From Affinundibacterium amnicola (GTDB lineage: Bacteria > Pseudomonadota > Gammaproteobacteria > Burkholderiales > Burkholderiaceae_D): DNA of 64,000 nt. Shown here piece by piece: positions 38,663-47,386 of this stretch; the stretch's first letter is position 1, and the number at the start of each line of letters is the position of its first letter. The DNA is taken from positions 1-64,000 of the forward strand of contig NZ_JACOFU010000008.1 of NCBI RefSeq assembly GCF_014284275.1. Reading direction: 5' to 3'. The position numbers and the translations under genes were made by a program. The notes beneath the pieces are model-generated. The model did not search any database and was not told the origin of the DNA. It worked only from the letters and a program-made list of their open reading frames with translations.

Positions 38663-40552
38663 ATGATGACAACGAGCCTGTCTTCACTAAACAACCAAGT
38701 GTTACAGCATATTTTGCAACACATCGATCAAGCATTGATCGTTGTCTCTGCTAATGAACTGGTGATTTTAGAAGTCAATCAACGCAGTTGCGAGATGCTA
38801 GGGCGCACACGTCAAGAGCTGATTGGGCAAGCGCTGTCCAGTATTGAATGTGCCTTACAAGATCTGTTTTTTTGGGACGACATTAACGCCAATCCACCAC
38901 TGAGCGGTCAACGAATTGCTGAGAGTGAATGGCTAACCGCTGATGGTTTAGCACTGCCGATAGAAAAACGCGTGTCTGGATTCCAAGATACAAACACAAA
39001 TTATTGGCTCATTCAGGTAGAAGATTTGACAGCGCGTCGTCACATCATACAAGAGCAAATTCAACTTGCATCGCAATTGCAAAGCTCCTTAGAAGCAACC
39101 GCGGAAGGTATTTTGTCCGTTGACCTGCAAGGCAAAGTCGTCAATTTGAATCGTCGTTTTGCCGCCATGTGGGGGCTCAGTGATGAGCTCATTGTGACGC
39201 GGGATGGTGTCGCGATGATGGGTCACGTTCACTCTTGCTTACACGATGCTGAGGCGTTTACTGCCCAATTAGCTTACTTAAAAGCCCATCCGGAATCTGA
39301 AAGCGAAGACAATCTGAGCTTACTGGACGGCCGTCATTTTATTTCGGTATCCAAACCTGAATATCTGCGTGACAGATTGGTCGGACGGGTATTTAGCGTG
39401 CGCGATATTAGCGCGATGAAAAAAGTTGAGCACGAATTAGTGGATGCTCTGGCACTGGCAGAACAAGCAGTGCAAGAAAAATCACAGATGTTAGATGCGC
39501 TCAAATTAAGCGAATCACGCCTGCGTCGCCTGATTAACTCAAGCATGATCGGCATCTTCCAAGGCGATATGCGTGGCCATCTAACTTTAGCCAATGACGT
39601 GCTCTTAGAGTTACTTGGTGTAGAACGTCACGAGTTAGTCAACAATCAGGTTCAATGGCTTCAACTAACCTCACCAGCCTATCACCAAGCACACCAAGCT
39701 GCGCTAAAAGAGTTGCAAGAATATGGGCACACCGTTCCTTTCGAAGCAGAACTGAGCCGCTCAGATGGCAGCAAAATCCCCGTGATGGTTGGGCTTGCAC
39801 AACTCGAAGGTTCACGCTTCGAATGGGTTGGTTTTGTGTTGGATCTAACAGCACAAAAAAATGCCGATAGAGTAAAAGCAGAATTTATCTCGGTGGTCAG
39901 CCACGAACTACGTACACCACTAACTTCGATACGAGGCGCACTGGGTCTGCTTGAACACGGTGCAGCTGGAAATCTATCTCCCAAGATTCAACATTTAATT
40001 CAAATAGCGCACAGAAATAGTCAACGCTTAGGTAACCTGGTCAACGATTTACTTGATATGGAAAAACTCGTTTCAGGGAAAATGGAATTCAAATCAGAAG
40101 GAATCGATTTATGTTTACTCACACAACAAGCCATTGAAGCTACGAGTAATTACGCAGCAGCACTTGGAGTACATTATCATTTTCAAGAACCTGAAACGAC
40201 GGCAAATGTCAAAGGCGATCCACAAAGAGTCATGCAAGTATTTGCGAATCTCTTATCCAATGCAGCGAAGTTTTCACCAAAATCAGCAGCGGTTGAAGTG
40301 CGTCTGCTGTGCCAACAAAATCACTGGCGCGTCGAGGTTGAAGACAAAGGTGCTGGCATCCCGCTTGAGTTCCGCGATCAAATATTTTCTAAATTTGCAC
40401 AGGCCGATGGCTCTAACACCCGTCAACAAGGCGGTACTGGATTGGGTTTAAATATTGCGAAATCGTTTGTTGAGAAAATGGGTGGCGAAATCGGTTTCGA
40501 TAGCGAAGTAGGTAAAGGTAGTTTGTTTTGGTTCACGCTGCCATCGAACTAG
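38663..40552 (+). CDS. Multi-PAS sensor histidine kinase
   Basis: A 629-residue sensor kinase without membrane helices. Three PAS-like domains occupy about 10-115, 135-245 and 280-395. The HisKA domain has phospho-acceptor His414 in VVSHELRTPLTSIRG. The ATPase domain shows the N box (NLLSNAAKFSP), G1 (DKGAGIP) and G2 (GGTGLGLNIAK). There is no receiver domain and no response-regulator gene beside it, so its partner is elsewhere. Coupled to the HD-GYP gene, it probably feeds a cytoplasmic signal into cyclic-di-GMP control. Its stop lies 2 bases from the stop of the convergent CAP-domain gene. Confidence 0.94.
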   Translation: MMTTSLSSLNNQVLQHILQHIDQALIVVSANELVILEVNQRSCEMLGRTRQELIGQALSSIECALQDLFFWDDINANPPLSGQRIAESEWLTADGLALPIEKRVSGFQDTNTNYWLIQVEDLTARRHIIQEQIQLASQLQSSLEATAEGILSVDLQGKVVNLNRRFAAMWGLSDELIVTRDGVAMMGHVHSCLHDAEAFTAQLAYLKAHPESESEDNLSLLDGRHFISVSKPEYLRDRLVGRVFSVRDISAMKKVEHELVDALALAEQAVQEKSQMLDALKLSESRLRRLINSSMIGIFQGDMRGHLTLANDVLLELLGVERHELVNNQVQWLQLTSPAYHQAHQAALKELQEYGHTVPFEAELSRSDGSKIPVMVGLAQLEGSRFEWVGFVLDLTAQKNADRVKAEFISVVSHELRTPLTSIRGALGLLEHGAAGNLSPKIQHLIQIAHRNSQRLGNLVNDLLDMEKLVSGKMEFKSEGIDLCLLTQQAIEATSNYAAALGVHYHFQEPETTANVKGDPQRVMQVFANLLSNAAKFSPKSAAVEVRLLCQQNHWRVEVEDKGAGIPLEFRDQIFSKFAQADGSNTRQQGGTGLGLNIAKSFVEKMGGEIGFDSEVGKGSLFWFTLPSN

Positions 40553-40554
40553 GA

Positions 40555-41259
40555 CTATTTTTTCACTTCAGGCGATGAGACGATTGTAGATTCTGGTCTA
40601 GGGCGGCCCAAATTCATCGTCCAATACTTTTGATAAAATGAATTTTTCTTTGCCGCACAAGCCACCGCGAACTCGGTGAATTCTGCAGACAGCATTTGCT
40701 TGCAATGCCGTGGGCTACTCAACCAAGCATGTATTGCCGCCGTCAAATTTGCAGGCCCAGCAGTAATGTTCTCGCCAAGCACTGCATATCTGTATCCAAC
40801 AGCATTCACACGATCACGTAATTGACGGGCATCTACGCTGGTGTGAGACACGATGTTAGTTGTCGCCATCTGTGCTGAATGTTCAAACGCAGCCGTTTGC
40901 AGTCTGACATTCCACTTCATTGCTTGTGTAACGGGCATTACGTCAGTGCCGCAAACTTGTTCTTTTTCACGTAAGGCATTGAGCATGCGAATAGCTTGCT
41001 CTTGAAATTCCTGAGCATTTTGCAGGTCACAGCGGGCATTACTTAAATCTGGCTGACTATAAGAAGATAGTGCCGCGTCTTCGGAAAAGCTTACCATTAC
41101 CGACGATAATGGTATCGCGACAGGCGCCGCTTGTTGTGGTGATATCGCAGGCGTAGCTTGGTGTACGCATGCGGTCATCGGTAGCATCAAGAATCCAGCG
41201 TAACTTATCAATGCCAATCGATGCCTAATTCGATCAGGAATCCACATCAATACGTTCAA
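40555..41259 (-). CDS. CAP-domain (SCP/PR-1) lipoprotein
   Basis: A 234-residue exported protein. A hydrophobic segment ends in the lipobox LPMTAC, so it is probably a lipoprotein. The CAP domain covers about 85-220, with HSAQMATTNIVSHTS, the GENITAG motif, AWLSSPRHCKQML and the C-terminal WTMNLGRP. CAP proteins bind lipids or small ligands, or act as proteases in a few cases; the function here is unknown. It is the last gene of a short minus-strand row with the NTF2-like and Ala/Ser-rich lipoprotein genes. Confidence 0.88.
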   Translation of the reverse strand: MNVLMWIPDRIRHRLALISYAGFLMLPMTACVHQATPAISPQQAAPVAIPLSSVMVSFSEDAALSSYSQPDLSNARCDLQNAQEFQEQAIRMLNALREKEQVCGTDVMPVTQAMKWNVRLQTAAFEHSAQMATTNIVSHTSVDARQLRDRVNAVGYRYAVLGENITAGPANLTAAIHAWLSSPRHCKQMLSAEFTEFAVACAAKKNSFYQKYWTMNLGRPRPESTIVSSPEVKK

Positions 41260-41269
41260 AGTCTTACGC

Positions 41270-41734
41270 TTACTTAGAAGAGAATTTATGCAAATTCTTC
41301 GCCGCTTGCGCGCGAATTTTGTTCTGTACCAATGGCAATCCGCCTAATAGCAGCCCTTTAATGCCCATCGCTTGTTGGCTCCATTTCCACAAATCGAAAT
41401 GATCGCGATGACGACAAATTTTTCCATCACGGAATTCAAACTTCGCCTGAATGTCATTCACAATAAAACGTCCAGTCTGGCTGAAATTGTAGCTTGCAAC
41501 CCAATGCGCGCTTCCTTCTGTATCGTTCGCTTGTACCGAATCAAACACAAGAGAAAAATCTTGTGCGCGCGCGGTTAACATGCGCCACATATTGCCAGCT
41601 TGTACACCGCGCAAATCCGTGAACACGGGATCAGAAAATTGAATGTCGTCGGTATAGCATGCGCACATTGCTTCTGCATCCAAGCGTTGGAAGGCTTGAT
41701 AGAATTGTTCTATGAGTTGTGCATTTGGATGCAT
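41270..41734 (-). CDS. NTF2-like / SnoaL-type small protein
   Basis: A 154-residue protein with the cone fold typical of the NTF2/SnoaL superfamily, from LIEQFYQAFQRLDAEAMCACYTDDIQFSDPVF at the start and KFEFRDGKICRHRDHFDLW at the end. Such proteins bind or isomerise small hydrophobic ligands; no substrate can be given. No signal peptide. It is 10 bases from the CAP gene and 26 from the lipoprotein gene, so probably co-transcribed. Confidence 0.85.
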   Translation of the reverse strand: MHPNAQLIEQFYQAFQRLDAEAMCACYTDDIQFSDPVFTDLRGVQAGNMWRMLTARAQDFSLVFDSVQANDTEGSAHWVASYNFSQTGRFIVNDIQAKFEFRDGKICRHRDHFDLWKWSQQAMGIKGLLLGGLPLVQNKIRAQAAKNLHKFSSK

Positions 41735-41760
41735 AGGATGTCCTTCCTGAGTTCAGTTTT

Positions 41761-42108
41761 CTAATGTGCGCTGGCACTAGCACTGGCGGATGCAGAGGCA
41801 GAAGCCTCTCCTTCAGACGCAGCGCTGGCAGCAGCATCACCAGTTGGCTTAATTTCTGCGATATTGTTTTCGCGCATGTAATCGTTCATCTCTTTCCAGC
41901 CCGCATACACGGCAGCGCGTGCAGCCTGCGGATTAAGTGCATAACAATCTTCGATTCCCCGCCCTGCATGACGACAGGCACTGCCGGTTGCACGTGCATC
42001 TGCTTCTAATATCGCCGCTTCTTTTGCCGGATCGGGAATTCCCAAACGTTCGCATGCGGTTAAGTTCAAGAGACTCAGGCTCAGCAAAACTTTTAAATAG
42101 GTAGGCAT
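41761..42108 (-). CDS. Small lipoprotein with an Ala/Ser repeat tail
   Basis: A 115-residue protein with a lipoprotein signal (lipobox LNLTAC at about residues 15-20). The middle contains two Cys (SACRHAGRGIEDCYALNP) and no domain I recognise. The last 25 residues are a run of alternating Ala-Ser (EASASASASASASAH), probably a flexible tail. The DNA there is a degenerate GCx-AGT repeat and could vary in copy number. First gene of the row with the NTF2-like and CAP proteins. Confidence 0.75.
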   Translation of the reverse strand: MPTYLKVLLSLSLLNLTACERLGIPDPAKEAAILEADARATGSACRHAGRGIEDCYALNPQAARAAVYAGWKEMNDYMRENNIAEIKPTGDAAASAASEGEASASASASASASAH

Positions 42109-42453
42109 AGCATCACCGATTCTTTATATCAATTTGACATAGGAGAATTGATGCTATCACAAAACTCCTGGCGATATTGCTTAAAAAATATTCTTCCGTG
42201 GCTTGAACGCCAATCATCGACAAGTATTTTCTCCTTTCTTTTTTCAAGACAAGTGCGCAGCAAAACGCACTTAGTAAGCATCTAACAATTCGTCCCTGAA
42301 CTTTCGTCATTTGAACCTGTCAACTTACATTCAAGCAGATGTCAACTTGAGCAGAACAGCAAGCGTTACGGAAAGCGCACTCATGCGCTCAAAAATCCTG
42401 ATCTCGATCAGCGATATAATCTGCGGTAATGGTTTTATTTTAGGACTCACTTC
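42109..42453. other. Divergent spacer
   Basis: About 345 bases between the lipoprotein and DUF481 genes. A TATAAT occurs at 42415-42420, about 35 bases before the DUF481 ATG, and could be its -10; no convincing -35 accompanies it. Nothing else was seen. Confidence 0.5.
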
Positions 42454-43224
42454 ATGTTTCAAATCAAGCTTCGTCAACGCTCCCTCCATCTTACGACAAT
42501 ATTTTTATGTAGCACATTGAGTCACTTCGCTGGCGCACAAACGCTACAAGACAATCAATGGCACGGCGGTATTGCTATCGGTGGCAGTTACGCCTCGAGT
42601 AACAATGTCGCACAAACTTTCAATCTAAGTGCCAACGGTACAAAGGCGACTCAAGAAGATAAATTAGGTCTGTATTCTGTCGTCAACTACGGCAGTAATA
42701 CCGTCAACAAAGTCAAAACCAACACGGCGCAGTTGCTGCGTATTGGTGGTCGCTATGATTACAATATGTCGGCAAATAGCTTCTTCTTTGGTGGTAGCGA
42801 ATTAGAGACCAATAAAATCCAGAATATCGACTCACGTTACTCATTCAACACAGGTGCGGGTTTTAAGTTGATCAAAACTGAAGACACTTCATTCGATGTA
42901 TTCACAGGTCTTGGTTATTCCAATACACGATTTGGCACCACCATTCCACCATCACCCGATAGCAAAAAAGGTGTGGAATTTCTGTTCGGTGAAGAGTCAA
43001 CACACAAACTCAGCAGCACTTCCAGTGTGAAGCAAAGATGGGCAATTTATCCCGGCAGCTCGGATATCGGCACTCGCAGCACTTTCGACATCAGTTTAGC
43101 AACGGTGGTCGCGAATGGTTGGACATTAAATGCCAGCGCCGCAGTTAGTTACACCAGCAAGCCCAGTAACAACTTCAAACGCACCAATAGCTTGGTGACT
43201 TTTGGCTTCGGCTATAAGTACTAA
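42454..43224 (+). CDS. DUF481 outer-membrane protein
   Basis: A 256-residue outer-membrane protein. A signal peptide (about 1-28, ending FAGAQ) is followed by repeated amphipathic beta strands (WHGGIAIGGSYASSNN, LLRIGGRYDYNM, YSFNTGAGFKLIK, DVFTGLGYSNTRFG), the pattern of DUF481 salt-induced outer-membrane proteins. It ends TFGFGYKY, with an aromatic C-terminus as in barrel proteins. Function unknown. Single gene, 56 bases before dinB on the same strand. Confidence 0.82.
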   Translation: MFQIKLRQRSLHLTTIFLCSTLSHFAGAQTLQDNQWHGGIAIGGSYASSNNVAQTFNLSANGTKATQEDKLGLYSVVNYGSNTVNKVKTNTAQLLRIGGRYDYNMSANSFFFGGSELETNKIQNIDSRYSFNTGAGFKLIKTEDTSFDVFTGLGYSNTRFGTTIPPSPDSKKGVEFLFGEESTHKLSSTSSVKQRWAIYPGSSDIGTRSTFDISLATVVANGWTLNASAAVSYTSKPSNNFKRTNSLVTFGFGYKY

Positions 43225-43280
43225 AAGCAGAACAGATCGGTTAAAATACTGAATAAATAAACAGTGTTTTAACCGATGAA

Positions 43281-44339
43281 ATGAAGCAGGTTCAGCGCAA
43301 AATTATTCATTGCGATTGTGATTGTTTTTACGCCTCTGTCGAGATGCGTGATGATCCGCGTTTGCGTGAATTGCCGTTAGCGATTGGGGGTCAAGCCGAT
43401 CAACGTGGCGTAGTTGCAACCTGCAACTACGCTGCCCGCAAATTTGGCGTGCGTTCTGCCATGCCAACTTCTCAAGCATTAAAACGCTGTCCTGACTTAG
43501 TGATCATGCGGCCGAATATGGAAAAGTATCGCGCTGCCTCGCGCCAGATTCTGGCGATCTATCGCGATTACACCGACTTAGTCGAGCCACTTTCATTAGA
43601 TGAAGCGTATCTTGATGTCAGCAATACAGATCGATTACAAGGAAGCGCAACGCGCATCGCACAAGAAATACGCCAACGCATTGCTGCAGACGTTGGTATC
43701 ACCGTGTCTGCTGGTGTCGCGCCAAATAAATTCCTCGCCAAAATTGCCAGTGACTGGAATAAGCCAGATGGCCTATATGTGATCTTGCCAGAGCAAGTCG
43801 AACAATTTGTCATCAAATTAGAAGTCGCGCGTTTATTTGGGGTCGGCAAGGTGACGGCAAACAAATTACACCAGCTAGGTATTCGTACCTGCGAAGACTT
43901 ATTGACGTGGTCATTACCAGATTTATTGCAACAATTTGGCAAACTCGGTGGCAGTTTATTTTCGCTTTGCCGCGGCATCGATGAACGTGCGGTAGTTCCT
44001 AGCCATGATCGAAAATCAGTCAGTATCGAAGAGACTTATACCCATGACCTGATCGACTTTCAACACTGCATTGCTGAATTGCCTGTGCTGTACGCATCAC
44101 TAGAAAAACAAGTTGAACGAACTGGTACTGCGAATCTGATACACAAGTTGAATATCAAAATTCGCTTCAATGATTTCAAACAAACGACAGTTGAATGTCG
44201 TGCCAATCAGCTTGATCAACAAGTGTTTGCCGACTTACTACAAATCGGCTATCAGCGACGACAACTACCAGTACGCTTAATTGGCTTAGGAATAGGTTTA
44301 AGCGAGAAAAAAACTGACGAACAATTAGCGCTGTTTTAA
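43281..44339 (+). CDS. dinB: DNA polymerase IV
   Basis: A 352-residue Y-family translesion polymerase that copies past damaged bases without proofreading. It has the catalytic N-terminal motif IHCDCDCFYASVE, the second catalytic site SLDEAYLDVS, the helix-hairpin-helix segment ARLFGVGKVTANKLHQLGI, and a little-finger domain from about 240. There is no obvious beta-clamp peptide other than the final EQLALF, which resembles one. A LexA box was not seen upstream. The stop codon lies inside the left arm of the snap-back repeat that follows. Confidence 0.95.
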   Translation: MKQVQRKIIHCDCDCFYASVEMRDDPRLRELPLAIGGQADQRGVVATCNYAARKFGVRSAMPTSQALKRCPDLVIMRPNMEKYRAASRQILAIYRDYTDLVEPLSLDEAYLDVSNTDRLQGSATRIAQEIRQRIAADVGITVSAGVAPNKFLAKIASDWNKPDGLYVILPEQVEQFVIKLEVARLFGVGKVTANKLHQLGIRTCEDLLTWSLPDLLQQFGKLGGSLFSLCRGIDERAVVPSHDRKSVSIEETYTHDLIDFQHCIAELPVLYASLEKQVERTGTANLIHKLNIKIRFNDFKQTTVECRANQLDQQVFADLLQIGYQRRQLPVRLIGLGIGLSEKKTDEQLALF

Positions 44340-44516
44340 CCCAAAATTTCCATTAGGATTTGAGACGATGGTGGATGCACTTTTCGAGGCAGTTTTTACG
44401 TGAATGAGGAGCTAATAGCTAGCTATTAGCAACGAAGAGCGAAAAAAATGACCGAAAATGCGCCGCCAGCGCTCAAATAGCATCGAAGACGCGCCTAATG
44501 GAAAATCTGGGTTTAA
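44335..44516. repeat. 180-bp snap-back (palindromic) repeat element
   Basis: The 23-base arms at 44335-44357 and 44494-44516 pair with three mismatches (core CCATTAGG/CCTAATGG). Inside, ATTTGAGACGATGG... pairs with ...GCGCTCAAAT and CTTTTCG with CGAAAATG. The centre is an 18-base perfect palindrome, CTAATAGCTAGCTATTAG. A bulge of about 15 bases sits in the right arm. No reading frame. The layout is that of a miniature inverted-repeat or REP-type mobile element that inserted at the end of dinB; it may also terminate dinB and the convergent gene. Confidence 0.75.
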
Positions 44517-44551
44517 TCCTTCGCCCTGATTCTGATACTAATACTTTTTAC

Positions 44552-45805
44552 TTAGGCAGATGGTGTTGACGCAGATCCATTCGTCGCTGCCGTCGCAATC
44601 AACAATTGACGAAATGCCGCAAACAATTTTTGCATTGGTTCTTGCTTATATGGGAACATCTCAATTGGGTCCATCGCGTGCACGATCATATCGCTATCAA
44701 CTTCGAAAATCAGCAACTTACCATCGCTCGTTTCACCACAATCGATACCAACATAATCTAATCCCGTTCGTTGGTGTATTTCAGCAAAAGCTTGCGCATG
44801 TCTTTGCGCAAAACCAGTCTCAAAATTTTGCATGAAGTGCGCTTCTTCCACGCGTTTCTCTGCACTCTCTGTCATTCCTGCGTTCAAGTAATGAATCATC
44901 CAATGCGTCGAAATACCCATGTGCGAGATGAAGGGCTGGCCATCAATCAACATAATTCGATACTTACGAAATAATCCATCGGCACTACGATAGTCGACAA
45001 ACCGCGCAATATAAAATTCTTCCACCGGTACAGCTTGCAAATAATCTGCAACCGCATCTACCGACATCACTTTACGCAAACCTTGCCCGGCATGTGAGCC
45101 AAGTGGACGCGCGATGATAGGAAAATCGGTATCAGTAATCAAATCACTGAGCACAATATGTCCATCAGCCAGTGCTTGCATCTGTTGACGACTAACTCGC
45201 GCCGCTGTCGGCATTTCCAACTGGGCGGCTGGCTGTAATAGATGGCAGGCACGATCTCTACCTAATTCAGCGATTCGGATTGGCAAATTTAAAACCGGAC
45301 GATGCCAGTTCTTTAGTATCTCCTGCAAATCAATCAGCAAATCGCGCTTGTCATCAGCTTCACCGATCGCGACCAGCAATACATCGTGCTCAGGAAGTTC
45401 GTGAATTGCCGGAATTCCCGCACCGACGTACCAAAGCTCAAGATCGATATCAGAATTTTCTACCAAAAACTCAACTGGCGTATTAGCCATTAAATCGCCA
45501 TTCGTCATCAATACCAATAGCTTCAATTTTGCAGTTGTGTTGGATGGAATTTGGTACAAAGCTTGGGTCTGCAAAGCCAGCATTTGCGTCGACAATGCAG
45601 TATCACGATGCCCCAACAGCAACAAGACCGTCGCCAAATCCATATACGCATGCGCGTCATCTGGATTATTCTTCGCACGCTCCAATAATCCGGCGGCAAT
45701 TGGCTTCATATCTTCCTCGGCAAACGCCTTGCGCATTAGCGGAGCTAATCCAATTAAGGCTGGCATCGTAGGAGCGGAATTTGCTGCCTGATCTGAAATC
45801 GTCAT
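44552..45805 (-). CDS. TPR plus ATP-grasp protein, putative ligase
   Basis: A 417-residue soluble protein. Residues 30-85 look like one or two TPR helices (NNPDDAHAYMDLATVLLLLG). Residues 100-180 resemble the small domain that precedes ATP-grasp folds. The ATP-grasp part shows IARPLGSHAGQGL at 231-243, YRIMLIDGQPFISHM at 282-296 and DYVGIDCGETSDGKLLIFEVD at 350-370, the last carrying likely Mg-binding acidic residues. ATP-grasp enzymes join a carboxylate to an amine or thiol through an acyl-phosphate. It follows a PLP decarboxylase gene by 10 bases, so it may use the amine that enzyme makes. The substrate is not known, and the fold is assigned from motifs by eye. Confidence 0.75.
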   Translation of the reverse strand: MTISDQAANSAPTMPALIGLAPLMRKAFAEEDMKPIAAGLLERAKNNPDDAHAYMDLATVLLLLGHRDTALSTQMLALQTQALYQIPSNTTAKLKLLVLMTNGDLMANTPVEFLVENSDIDLELWYVGAGIPAIHELPEHDVLLVAIGEADDKRDLLIDLQEILKNWHRPVLNLPIRIAELGRDRACHLLQPAAQLEMPTAARVSRQQMQALADGHIVLSDLITDTDFPIIARPLGSHAGQGLRKVMSVDAVADYLQAVPVEEFYIARFVDYRSADGLFRKYRIMLIDGQPFISHMGISTHWMIHYLNAGMTESAEKRVEEAHFMQNFETGFAQRHAQAFAEIHQRTGLDYVGIDCGETSDGKLLIFEVDSDMIVHAMDPIEMFPYKQEPMQKLFAAFRQLLIATAATNGSASTPSA

Positions 45806-45815
45806 GGAAATATCT

Positions 45816-47276
45816 TTAATTTAAGCTGTCATTGGAACTACTCAGTTGATCGCCAAAACGTAAAGCGGCATCTAGCATTTGATCGATATCTTGCTTGCCA
45901 GTGCGGTGATTCACAATTGCCGCACGTATCGCTAATTGACCGTGCACCTTGGTCGTTGACGGCGCAGCGATACCTGACTCATGCAACTCAAATACAATAT
46001 CGCGATTCAAGACATCAAGATCCTGATCTGCGGCGCGATAACGGAAACAAACGATATTTAAATTCACCGGTGCCAGTAATTCTAGTTTTGGCTCATTCAC
46101 TATGCGCTGTTGAAGATGTTGCGCGAGTTCGCAAGTATGCGCAATCATTCGTCCTAATTGTTCAACACCATACACTTGGATGGTGAACCATGCCTTTAGT
46201 GCGCGAAAACCTCGCGATAAATCGGGACCAAAATCACAGGGCCAACGCTCACCAGCAGCGATACCACGACTCTCACGCTTTAGGTAACTGGTCGGCGTAG
46301 CAAAGGTATCAAAATGCGCCTGTCCATCGCGCACCAAAATGTAACCAGCATCATATTGAACTTGTGCCCATTTATGAAAATCGAAAGCGATAGAATCTGC
46401 GCGTTCAATGCCTTTTAAGCGTGGTGCAATTTCATCAGACAACATCGCTAAAGCGCCATAGGCCCCATCAATGTGAAACCACAATGCATGCCGTTGCGCG
46501 ATATCCGCAATCGTATTTAAATCATCAATCGCGCCAACATCGACCGTGCCCGCCGTACCTGCAATCAAGAACGGAGTAAAGCCCGCAGCACGATCGGCCT
46601 CAATTTGTTTTTCCAATTCTTGCATATCCATGGAAAAATCAGCCTTGACCGGGATCAAACGTAAGGCATCTATACCGATACCTGCCATATCAATTGCTTG
46701 TGATACACAGGCATGGGCGCCAACGGACGCATAGGCAATCAGATTTTTCCCGCTGTTAGTGATGCCGACACGACGACTCGCAAGACCCAAGACTTTGGTC
46801 CGAGCAACCAAGACGGCGATAAAATTGGCAATCGATGTCCCAGTGACAAATAGACCACTCGCGCTGGATGGAAACTGGAACAATTCACGCATCCACTGTG
46901 TCACTTGCTTTTCGACTTCGATAGGCATTTGATCGCGTCCACCCAAATTCGCATTCAAACCAGCGGCTAACATTTCCGCCAACATGCCAACTGGCGTGCC
47001 GCCGCCTTGTACCCAGCCCATAAATCCTGGATGTGAATTGCCCACTGCGTAAGGCAAGACTTCTTGCATAAAGCGTTGATGTACCTGCGCCAAATCACTA
47101 GCTTGTGAGGGTAAGCTCTGTTGAAATTGTCCTCTGACTTGATCAGGAATATTCTGCCAGACGGGACGCTCGCGAATACCTTCAATATAGTCAAGCATAT
47201 CATCGAGCATACGATGACCTTCAGCACGCAGGCTGGTCCAGTCTTGTGGGTCTAGGCTATGAGAATTTTCGGTCAT
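45816..47276 (-). CDS. PLP-dependent group II amino-acid decarboxylase
   Basis: A 486-residue enzyme of the aromatic-L-amino-acid / glutamate / diaminobutyrate decarboxylase family. The PLP lysine is Lys302 in FDFHKWAQVQYDAG, the ring-stacking His188 is in SVGAHACVS, and Asp270 (HIDGAYGA) binds the pyridine nitrogen. It turns an L-amino acid into an amine plus CO2; the sequence does not tell which amino acid. The ATG at 47276 gives the MTENSHSLDPQDW start; the frame extends 23 codons up without support. It is the first gene of a two-gene operon with the TPR/ATP-grasp protein. Confidence 0.9.
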   Translation of the reverse strand: MTENSHSLDPQDWTSLRAEGHRMLDDMLDYIEGIRERPVWQNIPDQVRGQFQQSLPSQASDLAQVHQRFMQEVLPYAVGNSHPGFMGWVQGGGTPVGMLAEMLAAGLNANLGGRDQMPIEVEKQVTQWMRELFQFPSSASGLFVTGTSIANFIAVLVARTKVLGLASRRVGITNSGKNLIAYASVGAHACVSQAIDMAGIGIDALRLIPVKADFSMDMQELEKQIEADRAAGFTPFLIAGTAGTVDVGAIDDLNTIADIAQRHALWFHIDGAYGALAMLSDEIAPRLKGIERADSIAFDFHKWAQVQYDAGYILVRDGQAHFDTFATPTSYLKRESRGIAAGERWPCDFGPDLSRGFRALKAWFTIQVYGVEQLGRMIAHTCELAQHLQQRIVNEPKLELLAPVNLNIVCFRYRAADQDLDVLNRDIVFELHESGIAAPSTTKVHGQLAIRAAIVNHRTGKQDIDQMLDAALRFGDQLSSSNDSLN

Positions 47277-47386
47277 GACTCTGTTATCGCTATGAAAATT
47301 TGCCCAAGCAAATGGGCAAAATCGAATGAAGCCGAAGGATAGCAACTATTTTGTGTTTCTGCCGCAAACATCACAGCAGACACTGT

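Noticed and set aside
44340..44511. Snap-back element considered as a structured non-coding RNA or riboswitch
   Set aside because: Near full-length self-complementarity with a central perfect palindrome fits a repeat element better; no conserved riboswitch core seen.
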